Part shown: in pieces, positions 38,981-48,223 of the stretch
Numbering within the stretch: position 1 is the stretch's first letter
How the letters are laid out: each line of letters begins with the position of its first letter
From: Mangrovitalea sediminis
GTDB lineage: Bacteria; Pseudomonadota; Gammaproteobacteria; Pseudomonadales; Oleiphilaceae
Assembly: GCF_002514725.1 (NCBI RefSeq)
Contig: NZ_NTLB01000003.1
Location: 496,001 to 560,000 of the forward strand
Direction of reading: 5' to 3'
DNA length: 64,000 bases
Program-made: the position numbers and the translations under genes
The notes under the pieces: model-generated
The model's database searches: none
Seen by the model: the letters and a program-made list of their open reading frames with translations, nothing else
Told to the model about the DNA's origin: nothing

Positions 38981-39880
38981 ATGCTCACATTCTTGCCCGC
39001 CCCGGTCCGTGGGGTGATTGCCTCTTTATTACTCGCTATCAACACCGTCTTCTGGTGTGTGCTTCTTTATATTCCTGCGCTGCTGAAACTGATCCCGATT
39101 CACGGTTGGCGTGTTCTCTGTACCCGCGTCATTATCGTCATTTCCGAATGTTGGGTGGCTTGCAACAGCGGCTGGATGCGGCTGACACAGCGCACGCAAT
39201 GGGATGTCGAAGGGCTTGATGATCTGAAGCGTGAAGGCTGGTATCTGGTGCTGAGCAACCATCAGAGCTGGGTCGATATCTTTGCGATGCAGCATGTCCT
39301 GAATCGGCGCATCCCGTTTCTCAAGTTTTTCCTGAAGAAAGAGCTGATCTGGGTTCCCGTTATTGGCCTGGCCTGGTGGGGGCTCGACTTTCCTTTTATG
39401 AAGCGTTACTCACCGGAGTATCTCGCCCGCCATCCTGAAAAGCGCGGTAAGGATATGGAAACCACGCGGCGAGCGTGCGCCAAATTCCGGACAACACCGG
39501 TCAGTGTGATGAATTTTATTGAAGGGACGCGCTATAGCCGTGCCAAGCACGACCGCCAGAAATCACCCTATCGTCACCTGTTGAGACCTAAGGCCGGCGG
39601 AGTGGCCTTTGTGCTGGATGCAATGGGGGATGCCCTGAATGAAACCCTGGATGTCACCATCGCTTACCCGGACGGCAGACCAACGCTGTGGGAGTTCCTC
39701 TGCGGCAAGGTGACTCGTATCACCATGCGGGTGGAACGTCGTCCGATTCCCGAGCCCTTACGCCGGCCAGACGATCTGGAAAGCAGTCATCGGGGGCAGG
39801 TCAAACTGTGGCTCGACGAACTGTGGCGCGCGAAGGACGACCAGTTGGATGGACTGCTGGGCGTGGATGTTCAAGACTGA
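38981..39880 (+). CDS. PlsC-family membrane acyltransferase (YihG-like)
   Basis: 299 aa. An N-terminal membrane segment (~10-40), then the acyltransferase motifs NHQSWVD (the HX4D catalytic pair, ~residue 92) and FIEGTRYS (~178). Motif spacing and length fit the YihG group of 1-acyl-glycerophosphate acyltransferase-like proteins, distinct from the housekeeping PlsC. It acts in phospholipid remodelling at the inner membrane; substrate is not shown by context. Confidence 0.87.
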   Translation: MLTFLPAPVRGVIASLLLAINTVFWCVLLYIPALLKLIPIHGWRVLCTRVIIVISECWVACNSGWMRLTQRTQWDVEGLDDLKREGWYLVLSNHQSWVDIFAMQHVLNRRIPFLKFFLKKELIWVPVIGLAWWGLDFPFMKRYSPEYLARHPEKRGKDMETTRRACAKFRTTPVSVMNFIEGTRYSRAKHDRQKSPYRHLLRPKAGGVAFVLDAMGDALNETLDVTIAYPDGRPTLWEFLCGKVTRITMRVERRPIPEPLRRPDDLESSHRGQVKLWLDELWRAKDDQLDGLLGVDVQD

Positions 39881-39930
39881 ACCGACTCGTTTTGTTTGCC
39901 TTCTGCTGACGCTGTAGTCAGGCCCCAAAA

Positions 39931-39964
39931 AGTGGCGTTGCGCCTTGGTTCGGTGCACGCCACT
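39931..39964. promoter_or_regulatory. Perfect inverted repeat upstream of the ABC-transporter operon
   Basis: AGTGGCGT (39931-39938) and ACGCCACT (39957-39964) are exact inverted copies; inside, GCGCC and GGTGC can extend the stem. It lies 70-103 bases before the -24 box at 40034, the usual distance for an enhancer-binding activator site, but it could also be the terminator of the acyltransferase gene. Confidence 0.5.
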
Positions 39965-40033
39965 CCTCGCGAAATCCCTCCTTTTGCTCTCATTTTAATG
40001 TCATCTACCTGTTTTAGTTAGTCTTTCCAAGAG

Positions 40034-40049
40034 TGGCCCCGCCATTGCT
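40034..40049 (+). promoter_or_regulatory. Sigma-54 promoter of the ABC-creatininase-GSIII operon
   Basis: TGGCCCC-GCCA-TTGCT has the invariant GG and GC with 10-base spacing. The transcript should begin near 40060, which places the first start codon at 40105 and excludes the longer upstream frame. Confidence 0.7.
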
Positions 40050-40104
40050 TTTGCGGGTATTACCGATCCGACAAATCGTAATACTCACAAAGAGGAAATG
40101 GCAG

Positions 40105-41103
40105 ATGACAGCCAAAGCCGTGTTACGTTACCTGAAGACAGGCCTGGCCGGCCTGGTGTTTGCGTTGACGATGGGACACTCCCTGTCGGCGCTGTCCGCC
40201 CCGTTGAAAATCGGTTACAGCGACTGGCCGGGATGGGTCGCCTGGCAGGTTGCTATCGAAAAGGGCTGGTTTAAGGAAGCCGGGGTCGATGTCGAATTCG
40301 ATTGGTTCGACTATGTGCCCTCGATGGACGCCTTTGCGGCAGGCAAGCTGGACGCGGTTTGCATGACCAACGGCGATGCCTTGGTCACTGGGGCTACCGG
40401 TGGCAAGAGTGTGATGATCCTGGTGAACGATTACTCGGCGGGTAACGACATGATCGTCGGTCAGCCGGGTATCAATAGCCTCAAGGACCTCAAAGGCAAG
40501 AAGGTTGGTGTCGAGCTGGGCTTCGTCGACCATCTGCTGTTGCTCAAGGGTCTCGAAAAATACGGTATGACCGAGAACGACGTTCAGCTCGTCAACGTGC
40601 CGACCAATGAAACCCCGCAGGTTCTGGCATCCGGTCAGGTGAGTGCCATTGGCGCCTGGCAGCCTAACTCCGGTAAGGCCCTGGAAATGGTGCCGGGTGC
40701 CAAGCCTATCTTCACCTCCGCCCAGGAACCCGGTCTGATTTACGACACCCTGGCGGTCAGTCCTTCCAGCCTTGCGGCTCACCCGGAAGAGTGGAAGAAG
40801 GTGATGAAGGTCTGGTACCGCGTCGTCAACTACATCAAAGATCCCAAGACCCGTCCTGAAGCCATCAAGATCATGGCTGCCCGAGTGGGTATCTCGCCAG
40901 CGGAGTATGCGCCGCTGCTCAAAGGAACACACATCCTGACGCTGCCTGAGGCGAAGAAGGTCTTCAAGATAGGGGATGGCTTCTCCTCGATGTATGGCTC
41001 TACGGAGATCGTCAACAAGTTCAACCTGAAGTACGACGTGTACAAGAAGTCGCAGGACGTGAGCAGCTATATCGATCCGTCCATGACCGAAGCGATGCAC
41101 TAA
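40105..41103 (+). CDS. ABC transporter substrate-binding protein (TauA/urea-carboxylase-region type)
   Basis: 332 aa. A Sec signal peptide with cleavage expected after ALSA (~residue 32) and then a periplasmic NMT1/TauA-like fold. The opening [22 protein letters not shown] and the [14 protein letters not shown] segment resemble the binding proteins found beside urea carboxylase genes. No urea carboxylase or allophanate hydrolase is in the window, so the ligand is open: a small neutral or cationic nitrogen compound is likely. ATG 40105 has AAAGAGG upstream and is the first start after the sigma-54 promoter. Confidence 0.88.
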   Translation: MTAKAVLRYLKTGLAGLVFALTMGHSLSALSAPLKIGYSDWPGWVAWQVAIEKGWFKEAGVDVEFDWFDYVPSMDAFAAGKLDAVCMTNGDALVTGATGGKSVMILVNDYSAGNDMIVGQPGINSLKDLKGKKVGVELGFVDHLLLLKGLEKYGMTENDVQLVNVPTNETPQVLASGQVSAIGAWQPNSGKALEMVPGAKPIFTSAQEPGLIYDTLAVSPSSLAAHPEEWKKVMKVWYRVVNYIKDPKTRPEAIKIMAARVGISPAEYAPLLKGTHILTLPEAKKVFKIGDGFSSMYGSTEIVNKFNLKYDVYKKSQDVSSYIDPSMTEAMH

Positions 41104-41144
41104 CGATCTGAGTCCCAACCGGCAGCAGAGAAGGAGAATTTTGC

Positions 41145-42110
41145 ATGGGTAGTCGCCAATGGTTCGCGGTGCGCCAGTCAGTTACCCCTCGCAACCGCAG
41201 GATGTTGACCATCGGTTCCTTTCTGCTGCCGTTGCTGTTGTGGTGCCTGGTGAGTTATGTCCCTTTCGTCTGGCACCCTCAGGTCAAAATCACGGACCCT
41301 GGCGGCGTGGGATTCCTGCAACCCGGTATGCAGGTCTCCCGCGCAGTCTTCCAGGCGCAGGTTGGCGCCATGGACAAGGCGGGCAAGAAGCCGCCTGAGG
41401 GGGTAAGGGCAAACCCGATCTATCTGCCGGCGCCGGACCAGGTGGCTAAAGCCTTCTACACGGCCTTTACCACACCACCGCAGATGCGTAGTGAAAAATG
41501 GTTGTATCAGAGCCTCTGGCACAGCATTCAGATCATTTTCTGGGGCTTTTTCCTGTCGTCGCTGATCGGCGTACCGCTGGGAATCCTCTGCGGGACCTTC
41601 ACACCGATAGCCCGGCTGACAGAACCCTTTATCGAATTCTTCCGTTACCTGCCAGCGCCCGCGTTCGGCGCCCTGGCGGTGGCGGTGCTGGGGATCTTCG
41701 ATGGTCCCAAGATTGCGATCATCTTTATCGGCACCTTTTTCCAACAGGTACTGGTGATAGCCAACACCACGCGCAAGCTCGATCTGTCCCTGCTTGAAGC
41801 GGCGCTGACGTTAGGCTCCAGTCGTTGGCAACTACTGAAGCGCGTGGTACTGCCGGGCATCCTGCCGGATATCCACCGAGACCAGCGGATTCTCCTGGGC
41901 TGGGCCTGGACTTACCTGATTGTGGCGGAGTTGGTGGGTACCAGCTCCGGTATCACCTGGTTCATTACCCAGCAGGCCCGCTACAAGAACTTCGAAAACG
42001 TCTATGCCGCCATCATGATCATCGGCTTTATCGGTGTGGCAACGGACCTCTTTCTCGCCTGGCTCGGCAGACGGCTCTTCCCCTGGGAACAGTCGCAGAC
42101 CAAAGCCTGA
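41145..42110 (+). CDS. ABC transporter permease (TauC/SsuC type)
   Basis: 321 aa. An extra N-terminal membrane segment (~20-42) and periplasmic stretch precede the five-to-six-helix permease core. The EAA loop that contacts the ATPase is visible ([26 protein letters not shown], read in parts, ~residues 212-238). The large N-terminal extension is typical of permeases linked to the urea-carboxylase-type binding protein. AAGGAGAA precedes the ATG. Confidence 0.9.
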   Translation: MGSRQWFAVRQSVTPRNRRMLTIGSFLLPLLLWCLVSYVPFVWHPQVKITDPGGVGFLQPGMQVSRAVFQAQVGAMDKAGKKPPEGVRANPIYLPAPDQVAKAFYTAFTTPPQMRSEKWLYQSLWHSIQIIFWGFFLSSLIGVPLGILCGTFTPIARLTEPFIEFFRYLPAPAFGALAVAVLGIFDGPKIAIIFIGTFFQQVLVIANTTRKLDLSLLEAALTLGSSRWQLLKRVVLPGILPDIHRDQRILLGWAWTYLIVAELVGTSSGITWFITQQARYKNFENVYAAIMIIGFIGVATDLFLAWLGRRLFPWEQSQTKA

Positions 42111-42121
42111 GGAGACGCGTC

Positions 42122-43027
42122 ATGAACAAGACTGAAAGCATGCCCAAGTATCTGGAACAGTCGCCGGCGGTGCGGGAGCGCTTCGAGCGCCTCAAGCAGC
42201 GCCCGGTAATCCTGGATGTGAAGAACCTCTACAAGACCTTCGATTCCGCGCAGGGTGAAGTGACGGCGCTCAAGGATGTCAGCTTCCAGACGCACCGTCG
42301 CGAGTTCCTCTGTGTCATCGGCCCCTCAGGTTGTGGCAAGTCGACGCTGGTCCGAATCCTCTCGGGCCTGGAAACCTACAGTGGCGGTCAGGTGTTGCTG
42401 GACGGCAACCCCGTTACCCGGCCGGGGGCGGACCGGGGCATGGTCTTCCAGGGATATACCCTGTTCCCCTGGCTGACCGTGAAGAAGAACGTCATGTTCG
42501 GCCTGGAGGTCAACGGAAACGGCAAGTCCATCGCCGAGCGCGAAGCCCTGCAATGGATAGATCTGGTGGGGCTGAGCAAATTCGCCGATCACTATCCGCA
42601 CCAGCTTTCCGGGGGGATGAAACAGCGGGTGGCTATTGCCCGTGCGCTGGCCAACAAGCCCAGAATCCTGCTGATGGACGAACCTTTCGGTGCGCTGGAT
42701 GCCCAGACCCGCGCCCGCATGCAGTCCTATTTGCTGGAGATCTGGAAGAACATCGATATCACCGTGGTGTTCATCACCCACGACCTGGACGAAGCCGTCT
42801 ATCTGGCAGACCGCATTCTCGTCCTGAAAGCGCATCCCGGCGAGGTTCAGGAGTTGATTGAAGTGCCGGTGCCGCACCCGCGTACACCGGAGCAGCGTTT
42901 CTCCGAAGAGTTCATCGCCACCAAGGCCCGTCTCGAAAGCCTGATCCATCCGCCCAAGGAAGAGGAGGCGGAAATGGTGATTCCCCATGTGGCGCGTTTG
43001 ACGCATGTCGGCGACGAGGTGGATTGA
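42122..43027 (+). CDS. ABC transporter ATP-binding protein (TauB/SsuB type)
   Basis: 301 aa. Walker [10 protein letters not shown] (~residue 66), the Q loop ([10 protein letters not shown]), signature LSGGMKQR, Walker [13 protein letters not shown] and the switch His in FITHDLDEA. The start at 42122 has GAGGAG; the frame continues upstream through the permease gene without meaning. Its TGA lies next to the start of the creatininase gene. Confidence 0.93.
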   Translation: MNKTESMPKYLEQSPAVRERFERLKQRPVILDVKNLYKTFDSAQGEVTALKDVSFQTHRREFLCVIGPSGCGKSTLVRILSGLETYSGGQVLLDGNPVTRPGADRGMVFQGYTLFPWLTVKKNVMFGLEVNGNGKSIAEREALQWIDLVGLSKFADHYPHQLSGGMKQRVAIARALANKPRILLMDEPFGALDAQTRARMQSYLLEIWKNIDITVVFITHDLDEAVYLADRILVLKAHPGEVQELIEVPVPHPRTPEQRFSEEFIATKARLESLIHPPKEEEAEMVIPHVARLTHVGDEVD

Positions 43028-43029
43028 CG

Positions 43030-43803
43030 ATGGAATGGTCGAAGCTCACCTGGAAAGAGGTACCGGTGCAACTGGCGTCCGTGGCCGGGGCGGCGATCCT
43101 GCCCGTGGGCGCCACCGAACAGCACGGTCCTCATATGGGATGCGGTATGGACGCGGTGATGGCCGATACGCTGTGTCGTGCCGTGGCGGAGGAAACCGGG
43201 GTCCCTATGCTGCCGACGCTGCCTTACGGCTGCTCTCTGGGGCATAGCCGACGTTGGCCCGGCACTCTGGCTGTGCAACCCATTACGTTGATTGAACTGG
43301 TCAAGCAGATTGGCGACTGGGCTTATCACAGCGGGGTCCGTCGACTGTTTATGGTCAATACCCATGTCACCAACGCCGCGCCGCTGCGCTGTGCGCTGGA
43401 AATGCTTCGGGCCGAACACGATGACCTGATGGTCGCGCTGTTCAACTCGGCAACCCTGAGCCCGCGTGTCCGCGAATTCCATTTCGCCGATGGCGACGAC
43501 TGGCATGCGAACGATGCCGAAACCTCACTGATGATGGCTGTCGTGCCGGACATGGTCCGGATGGACCGTCTCACAGAGGCCGACGATCCGGATCGTACCG
43601 ACGGCCTTGTCTTCGCCCACCCCGTGAACCGCACCAGCCGTAACGGGGTGACCGGTCTGCCCAGCGGCGCCAGCGCCGGAAAGGGCCAGCAGTGGTTCGA
43701 CTGGATGGTGGAAGACCTGGGTTCATTGATACGACGCGGTCTGCAGGAGCAACCCCCGCTCGACTATTCCTACTTCGACCCGATACGGGAGGAGCCAGTA
43801 TGA
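43030..43803 (+). CDS. Creatininase-family amidohydrolase
   Basis: 257 aa. The creatininase fold is shown by [15 protein letters not shown], whose Glu30, His32 and Asp41 match metal ligands Glu34/His36/Asp45 of creatininase, and by WPGTLAV. The usual NGHGGN loop is changed to N110-T-H112-V-T-N115, keeping the metal His. Glu164 in DAETS is kept. Family members cleave small cyclic amides or formamides; the substrate here is unknown. ATG 43030 is chosen over TTG 43024. Last four bases overlap the next gene (ATGA). Confidence 0.82.
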   Translation: MEWSKLTWKEVPVQLASVAGAAILPVGATEQHGPHMGCGMDAVMADTLCRAVAEETGVPMLPTLPYGCSLGHSRRWPGTLAVQPITLIELVKQIGDWAYHSGVRRLFMVNTHVTNAAPLRCALEMLRAEHDDLMVALFNSATLSPRVREFHFADGDDWHANDAETSLMMAVVPDMVRMDRLTEADDPDRTDGLVFAHPVNRTSRNGVTGLPSGASAGKGQQWFDWMVEDLGSLIRRGLQEQPPLDYSYFDPIREEPV

Positions 43804-45161
43804 AATCCAAAGAAGAGATTCAGGCGATTCAGGCGCGTTTACGAGAGCAGGGCGTTAAGTACTGCATCGGTGCCTTTGTCGATATCCATGGCGTGCCCAA
43901 GGGCAAAGTCGTGCCCATCGACCACCTGGAGCACATGGCCGAAGGGTCGGAACTGTATACCGGCTATGCGCTGGATGGGCTGGGCCAGGCGCCCAACGAC
44001 GACGAGATCGCGTCGGTACCGGACCTGGATGGTGTCATCCAGCTCCCCTGGGAACCCCGGATGGCCTGGATGCCGGCGGACAACACCTTTAAGGGACAGC
44101 CGTATCCGCTGAATACACGGGTGGCCCTGAAGCGGGTACTTGCCCAGGCGGCGGAAATGGGATTCGGATTCAATCTGGGGATCGAGTGTGAGATTTTCCT
44201 GCTCAAGCAGCACGAGGACGGCACGCTCTCTGTGCCGAATCCGGATGATCGCCTGAACAAGCCCTGCTACGACGTGCGCGGTTTTGTCGATAGCCTGCCC
44301 TGGCTCGATAAGGTTGCTACCTGCATGAACGACCTGGGCTGGGACCTGTATTCCCTCGACCACGAAGACGCCAACGGCCAGTACGAATTCGACTTCAAGT
44401 ATGCCGACGCGTTGACCATGTGCGATCGCTTCACCTTCTTCCGCTTTATGGCCAAGCACTACGCCAAGGAAGAGGGGCTGTTGGCCACCTGCATGCCCAA
44501 ACCCTTCGCTGACCGCACCGGCAACGGTGCCCACTTCAACATGTCACTGTTCGACCTGGAAACGGGCGTCAACCTGTTCGCCTGTGAGCCGTCCGATGAC
44601 CCCCGTGGACTGGGCCTGACGGAGCTGGGGTATTACTTCATTGGGGGTATCCTCAAGCACGGCCGGGCTCTCTGTGCGGCCTTCGCACCGACCGTCAACA
44701 GCTACAAGCGACTGGTACGGCAGGGCGCGATGAACTATTTCTCCTGGGCGCCGGTGTTCAACTCCTACGGCTCCAACAACAGAACCAATTCGGTTCGGGT
44801 GCCGATGAACGGCGGTCGTTGTGAGTCGCGTAATGCCGATGGCGCCGTGAATCCCTATCTGGCAGCGACCCTGGCGCTGGCGGCCGGACTTGAAGGAATC
44901 CGAGAGCGCATTGATCCCGGCAATCCGCAGGAGGACAACCTCTATGCAATCTCGGAAGCCGAGCGTAACGACAGGGGAATCGAGTTCCTGCCGCAGACCC
45001 TGCAGGAGGCGGTAGCGGCCTTTGCGGCGGATCCCCTGGTGGAAAAGACCTTGGGCAAGGCGTTGCGCGACGAGTTCATCCGTTACAAGAGCCAGGAGTG
45101 GGAGGCCTATCACCAGACCGTTAGCGCCTGGGAAGTCGACCGTTACGCATACATGTTCTGA
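43800..45161 (+). CDS. Type III glutamine synthetase-like ligase (GlnT group)
   Basis: 453 aa. Glutamine synthetase catalytic segments are present: ECEIFLL and NGAHFNMS for metal/glutamate/ATP binding, NSYKRLV, the Arg pair in NRTNSVRVP, and [14 protein letters not shown] near the end. At the ATP-contact position His271 of the enteric enzyme this protein has Asn (HFN instead of HCH). The protein belongs to the rhizobial GlnT/TIGR03105-like group, which includes enzymes that may gamma-glutamylate amines rather than ammonia. It follows a creatininase gene with a 4-base overlap, so both probably act on the imported compound. RBS GGAGGA. Confidence 0.85.
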   Translation: MKSKEEIQAIQARLREQGVKYCIGAFVDIHGVPKGKVVPIDHLEHMAEGSELYTGYALDGLGQAPNDDEIASVPDLDGVIQLPWEPRMAWMPADNTFKGQPYPLNTRVALKRVLAQAAEMGFGFNLGIECEIFLLKQHEDGTLSVPNPDDRLNKPCYDVRGFVDSLPWLDKVATCMNDLGWDLYSLDHEDANGQYEFDFKYADALTMCDRFTFFRFMAKHYAKEEGLLATCMPKPFADRTGNGAHFNMSLFDLETGVNLFACEPSDDPRGLGLTELGYYFIGGILKHGRALCAAFAPTVNSYKRLVRQGAMNYFSWAPVFNSYGSNNRTNSVRVPMNGGRCESRNADGAVNPYLAATLALAAGLEGIRERIDPGNPQEDNLYAISEAERNDRGIEFLPQTLQEAVAAFAADPLVEKTLGKALRDEFIRYKSQEWEAYHQTVSAWEVDRYAYMF

Positions 45162-45230
45162 GGTGCCTTGGGCGAGGTGGTGGTCTGTTATCGATCACCG
45201 CCGGCCTCTTGCACCACCGGGGAAAAGGCT

Positions 45231-45716
45231 ATGACTGCTGGATTACCGATACGCCCGCGGCCTGTGAGCCGGATCAGTGTTTCACTACCGGAGGATCTGG
45301 TGATCGATCTCGACCGGATGGTGGCTAGCCGGGGGTTCGAAAGCCGTTCGCAGGCCATCGCGGAAATGATCAATCAGCAACTGGCAAATCATCATCGGCA
45401 GTTAGGGCAGGAAGTGATGGCCGGCACGGTGACCCTGTTTTACGACCATTCAACGCGGGGGTTGCAGAACCAGTTGGCGGACTTGCAGCACCGCTATATC
45501 GACGAGGTGATCAGCTCACTGCACGTACACCTGGAACGGAGCCAGACCATGGAAGTCATTCTGGTCCAGGGACCAGCCTGCAAGCTGCAATCGATTGCCG
45601 ACGAAATGATAACCCTGCGCGGTGTTATCACGGGTCGTCTGCAACTGATGGCGTCGGTGATTCCGCCGCTGCATTCCCCGAATCAGCTGGCCGATACGGC
45701 AGAGACACTGGACTGA
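45231..45716 (+). CDS. NikR-family ribbon-helix-helix regulator with altered metal site
   Basis: 161 aa. An N-terminal ribbon-helix-helix (RISVSLPEDLVIDLDRMV, read ~14-50) and a C-terminal ACT-like tetramerisation/metal domain. Aligning the motif LHVH with E. coli NikR gives His87, His98 and His100 for ligands His76, His87 and His89, but Thr106 for Cys95. It also has ~20 extra residues at the C-terminus. It is probably a DNA-binding repressor of this operon or its transporter; whether it still senses nickel is doubtful. No nik or urease gene is in the window. ATG 45231 has GGGGAAAAGG upstream. Confidence 0.82.
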   Translation: MTAGLPIRPRPVSRISVSLPEDLVIDLDRMVASRGFESRSQAIAEMINQQLANHHRQLGQEVMAGTVTLFYDHSTRGLQNQLADLQHRYIDEVISSLHVHLERSQTMEVILVQGPACKLQSIADEMITLRGVITGRLQLMASVIPPLHSPNQLADTAETLD

Positions 45717-45723
45717 GACGGTT

Positions 45724-45752
45724 GCGGGATGATGCGCATGGCACCATCCCGC
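45724..45752. terminator. Hairpin between convergent regulator and phosphoesterase genes
   Basis: GCGGGATG (45724-45731) and CATCCCGC (45745-45752) form a perfect stem in the 53-base gap between two convergent genes. It lacks a T-tract on either side. Confidence 0.55.
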
Positions 45753-45769
45753 GATCGGATCTTCAGGAA

Positions 45770-47542
45770 TCAGTCCTGATCGTTCCAACGCTGGTCATCA
45801 TCCTGTCCCCAACCCCACCCATGGTGATGGAAGTTGAAGAGGGACATCAGGTCATCAATCGCCGGCCGGTTGACCGGCACATAGGGATCGTGACGGGTGA
45901 CCGGGTTCGGCAGGTTGTCACGGCTGCGATCAGACAACGGCGGCAGCCCCCAGTTGCGCTCGATGAACTTCAGGATCGAAGCATGGTCGGCATAGCTGTG
46001 GTCGACATAGCCACGCTTGGCGTAGGGTGAAATGGCGATCAGGGGAATCCGGGTGCCATCGCCGAAGAAGTCGATTGGCTGGATATAGCCGGAATCGTAA
46101 TAACCGCCACCTTCGTCCACCGTCACCAGGATCGCCGTATGGCGCCATACCTCTGGATTGGCCTGGACACGCTGAACGACATTCTGCACGAACTTCTCGA
46201 AATCCGGCACCGTCGCGTCGGCGGGATGGCCCGCGTCGCTTTCGAAGGGACGGATATAGGAGACGGCCGGCAGCGTATTCGGGTTCTTCACATCCTGATA
46301 GAACTGCTCCATGCCCTGCAGGTTGTTCTTCTGCGAGGTCGTCATGATCGACGTGAAGCCGGTCAACGGATCACAGATGCCGCAGTATTCATTGGTCGGT
46401 GCGCCATTCGGTTGGCGGCCGCCAATATAGTACTTCCAGGAGATGTTGCGGGCGGACAGGGCGTCTGCAATCGTCGGAATCGTCTGCGGCGGAAGCACGA
46501 ACTTATCGGACCCCAGTTTGCGGGGATCGCCTTTGTAGTCATACCCCAGGTTGTAGTTGTTAACCAGGTAGTAGGTGTTGTCGGCGCAGTTGCCCTTGTT
46601 GAAGGGCTTATAGGGCAGTGAGCGCAGGTACTGATCGATGGCTGCGACACCGGGCTGCGATGAGTCCGAGCAGTTGACGTAGGAGCCACCGCCGTAGCCG
46701 TCCTGGGTATAGAAATTATTCGTACCCTGTTGCGGATCCGGGTTTTCGATCTGGTTGGCCGGTGGCATGGTCGGGCCGTTGCCGTCGGTGTAGTACCCCA
46801 CATCGCCGGTGACCAGGGCGAGGAAGTTGGCGCCGGTGCCGCCCATAACGGCCTGGTGATAGTTATCGCTGATGGCGTACTGGTGCGCAAAGTTGTTGAA
46901 GATCGAGGCGTCGCCTTCCTGCATGTTGTAGAAGCCTAACGCTTCGCCACCCTGATAGGTGTTACCGGGTGTCGGTGCGGGCGGGCTGTTCTGACCGCCG
47001 ACGCCGATGGTCACACCGACCCAGGCAAACAGGTCCATCTTGCCGCCATCGTACTGTTGCCACATCTGGAAGAACCGGTGTGCGGGGTCCCCGGTGTGTG
47101 CGTCGTAGTTCACGTAATCGGTGATCTGGAACGGACCGTCCGGTAAATCCGCAGGGAAACGGTCATCAGGCACGCCCGGGGGAACGCCGAGAGCGTAAGT
47201 CGTGGCCGGTTGCGGAAGATAGCTGTAGGCGCCGCTCTGTTCCGGTGTCGGCGAATAGCGATCAGTCACAGAGGCGGTCTGTTGCATGGCCTGCTTGAAG
47301 TTCGGACCCGGGGACCCGTCAGCCTTGATGATACCCTCGGACAGCAGGTTGGTCACAAACTGGCCATGGCGTGGCTTGAAGGTGGCGAACAGGTTATCGA
47401 AGGTATGGTTCTCGCCCACGATGACGATCAGGTGCTTGATGGGAGTGGCTGTCTGGGCATGATCCCGGGCCATGACAGCACTGGTACTGCCGGCAATCAG
47501 CGCGCCGAGAACGAGCCTGGATAATAGGCTGCGTCGAAACAT
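45770..47542 (-). CDS. Secreted phosphoesterase family protein (phospholipase C/acid phosphatase type)
   Basis: 590 aa from the ATG at 47542, with AAGGAG seven bases upstream on the minus strand. A Sec signal peptide (~1-25), then a phosphoesterase (PF04185) domain with metal-site motifs IVIVGENHTFDNLF (~residue 45), GGTGANFLALVTG and VTVDEGGGYYD. A His/Trp/Asp-rich tail ends the protein. It cleaves phosphate esters or phospholipid head groups outside the cytoplasm, presumably for phosphate; a possible Pho box lies upstream. Confidence 0.88.
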   Translation of the reverse strand: MFRRSLLSRLVLGALIAGSTSAVMARDHAQTATPIKHLIVIVGENHTFDNLFATFKPRHGQFVTNLLSEGIIKADGSPGPNFKQAMQQTASVTDRYSPTPEQSGAYSYLPQPATTYALGVPPGVPDDRFPADLPDGPFQITDYVNYDAHTGDPAHRFFQMWQQYDGGKMDLFAWVGVTIGVGGQNSPPAPTPGNTYQGGEALGFYNMQEGDASIFNNFAHQYAISDNYHQAVMGGTGANFLALVTGDVGYYTDGNGPTMPPANQIENPDPQQGTNNFYTQDGYGGGSYVNCSDSSQPGVAAIDQYLRSLPYKPFNKGNCADNTYYLVNNYNLGYDYKGDPRKLGSDKFVLPPQTIPTIADALSARNISWKYYIGGRQPNGAPTNEYCGICDPLTGFTSIMTTSQKNNLQGMEQFYQDVKNPNTLPAVSYIRPFESDAGHPADATVPDFEKFVQNVVQRVQANPEVWRHTAILVTVDEGGGYYDSGYIQPIDFFGDGTRIPLIAISPYAKRGYVDHSYADHASILKFIERNWGLPPLSDRSRDNLPNPVTRHDPYVPVNRPAIDDLMSLFNFHHHGWGWGQDDDQRWNDQD

Positions 47543-47712
47543 GATTATCTCCTTATGGTGTGTTTGACGAAATGCCTGAGTGCGAGCGTCAGCCTCTCCC
47601 GGTTCCGGAACCGACAGCGCAGAGGGGTGAAGGGACTCCGGTTTCTGACTCGACCGCAAGGAGAGTGTGGGGAACAGAGATGACTGGTGCGTGTCCGGAT
47701 GATGACGGATAG

Positions 47713-47730
47713 ATCGCAATGAGATGACAG
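47713..47730 (-). promoter_or_regulatory. Possible Pho box upstream of the phosphoesterase gene
   Basis: On the minus strand CTGTCAT-CTCA-TTGCGAT: one perfect PhoB half-site and a second with 4 of 7 matches, ~170 bases before the start. The gene's function makes Pho control plausible. Otherwise the 47543-47936 gap shows no gene. Confidence 0.35.
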
Positions 47731-47936
47731 CATCTCGTTGATTTGGGTGAGAATTATTTGCGATATAAAAGCTGTTTGCGTTTGCGGCTGAAGGTCATGT
47801 TTCCGCGGATTCACCCGTTTGGCGGGAATACCATTCTTTTCTAGTGCAGGCGTCGCTTGTTGTTTCTGCGAAAAGCCTAAGCGCTTCCCCAAACAACGTC
47901 CTTGCCTAAGTGCCGGACCTCTATCCTTAGTCTGCA

Positions 47937-48057
47937 AATCGGCCAAAGCAGACGTTTACCTGTCTTGCGATTCATGTCCGGTTCCCATCAATACCGGACC
48001 TTGGCAAACGACATCCGTACAAAACTGGAAAGTGGCTAGATAAATGTTGGCGATTCA
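47937..48057 (+). repeat. Left copy of a ~121-bp inverted repeat
   Basis: It matches the reverse complement of 48781-48902 along its whole length. By hand alignment, 39 of the first 48 and 25 of the last 29 positions agree; the middle is more diverged. Core shared pieces are AATCGGCCAAAGC, GACGTTT, TGCGAT, AAAGTGGCTAG and TGGCGATTCA. The two copies point inward and bracket a lipoprotein gene. Confidence 0.85.
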
Positions 48058-48162
48058 GGCATGGCCACGAACTTTGTAACTAAAACAGTATGTGAGCGGA
48101 TGCTGGCTAAATTTTCAAGCTACTTAGCGGAGCTGGTTGCAGGCCGAACAACGGCAAAACGA

Positions 48163-48180
48163 AGCCGGGCAAGCCCGGCT
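48163..48180 (-). terminator. Terminator of the small lipoprotein gene
   Basis: AGCCGGG-CTTG-CCCGGCT on the minus strand, followed by TCGTTTTG. A second hairpin (48199-48225, 7-bp stem AAGAGCC/GGCTCTT) begins at the lipoprotein stop codon. Confidence 0.7.
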
Positions 48181-48223
48181 AGTTACCTCAACTTCCTTAA
48201 GAGCCTGAGGGCGCCCCGGGCTC

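Noticed and set aside
39931-39964. Canonical NtrC site
   Set aside because: The half-sites are separated by 7 and not 5 bases and one half is TGCGCC; kept only as an unassigned inverted repeat.
39881-40104. Guanidine (ykkC-type) riboswitch before the urea-type ABC transporter operon
   Set aside because: Such transporters often carry one, but none of the conserved guanidine-I, -II or -III sequence blocks could be found; only the simple inverted repeat is present, and much of the gap lies upstream of the predicted transcript start.
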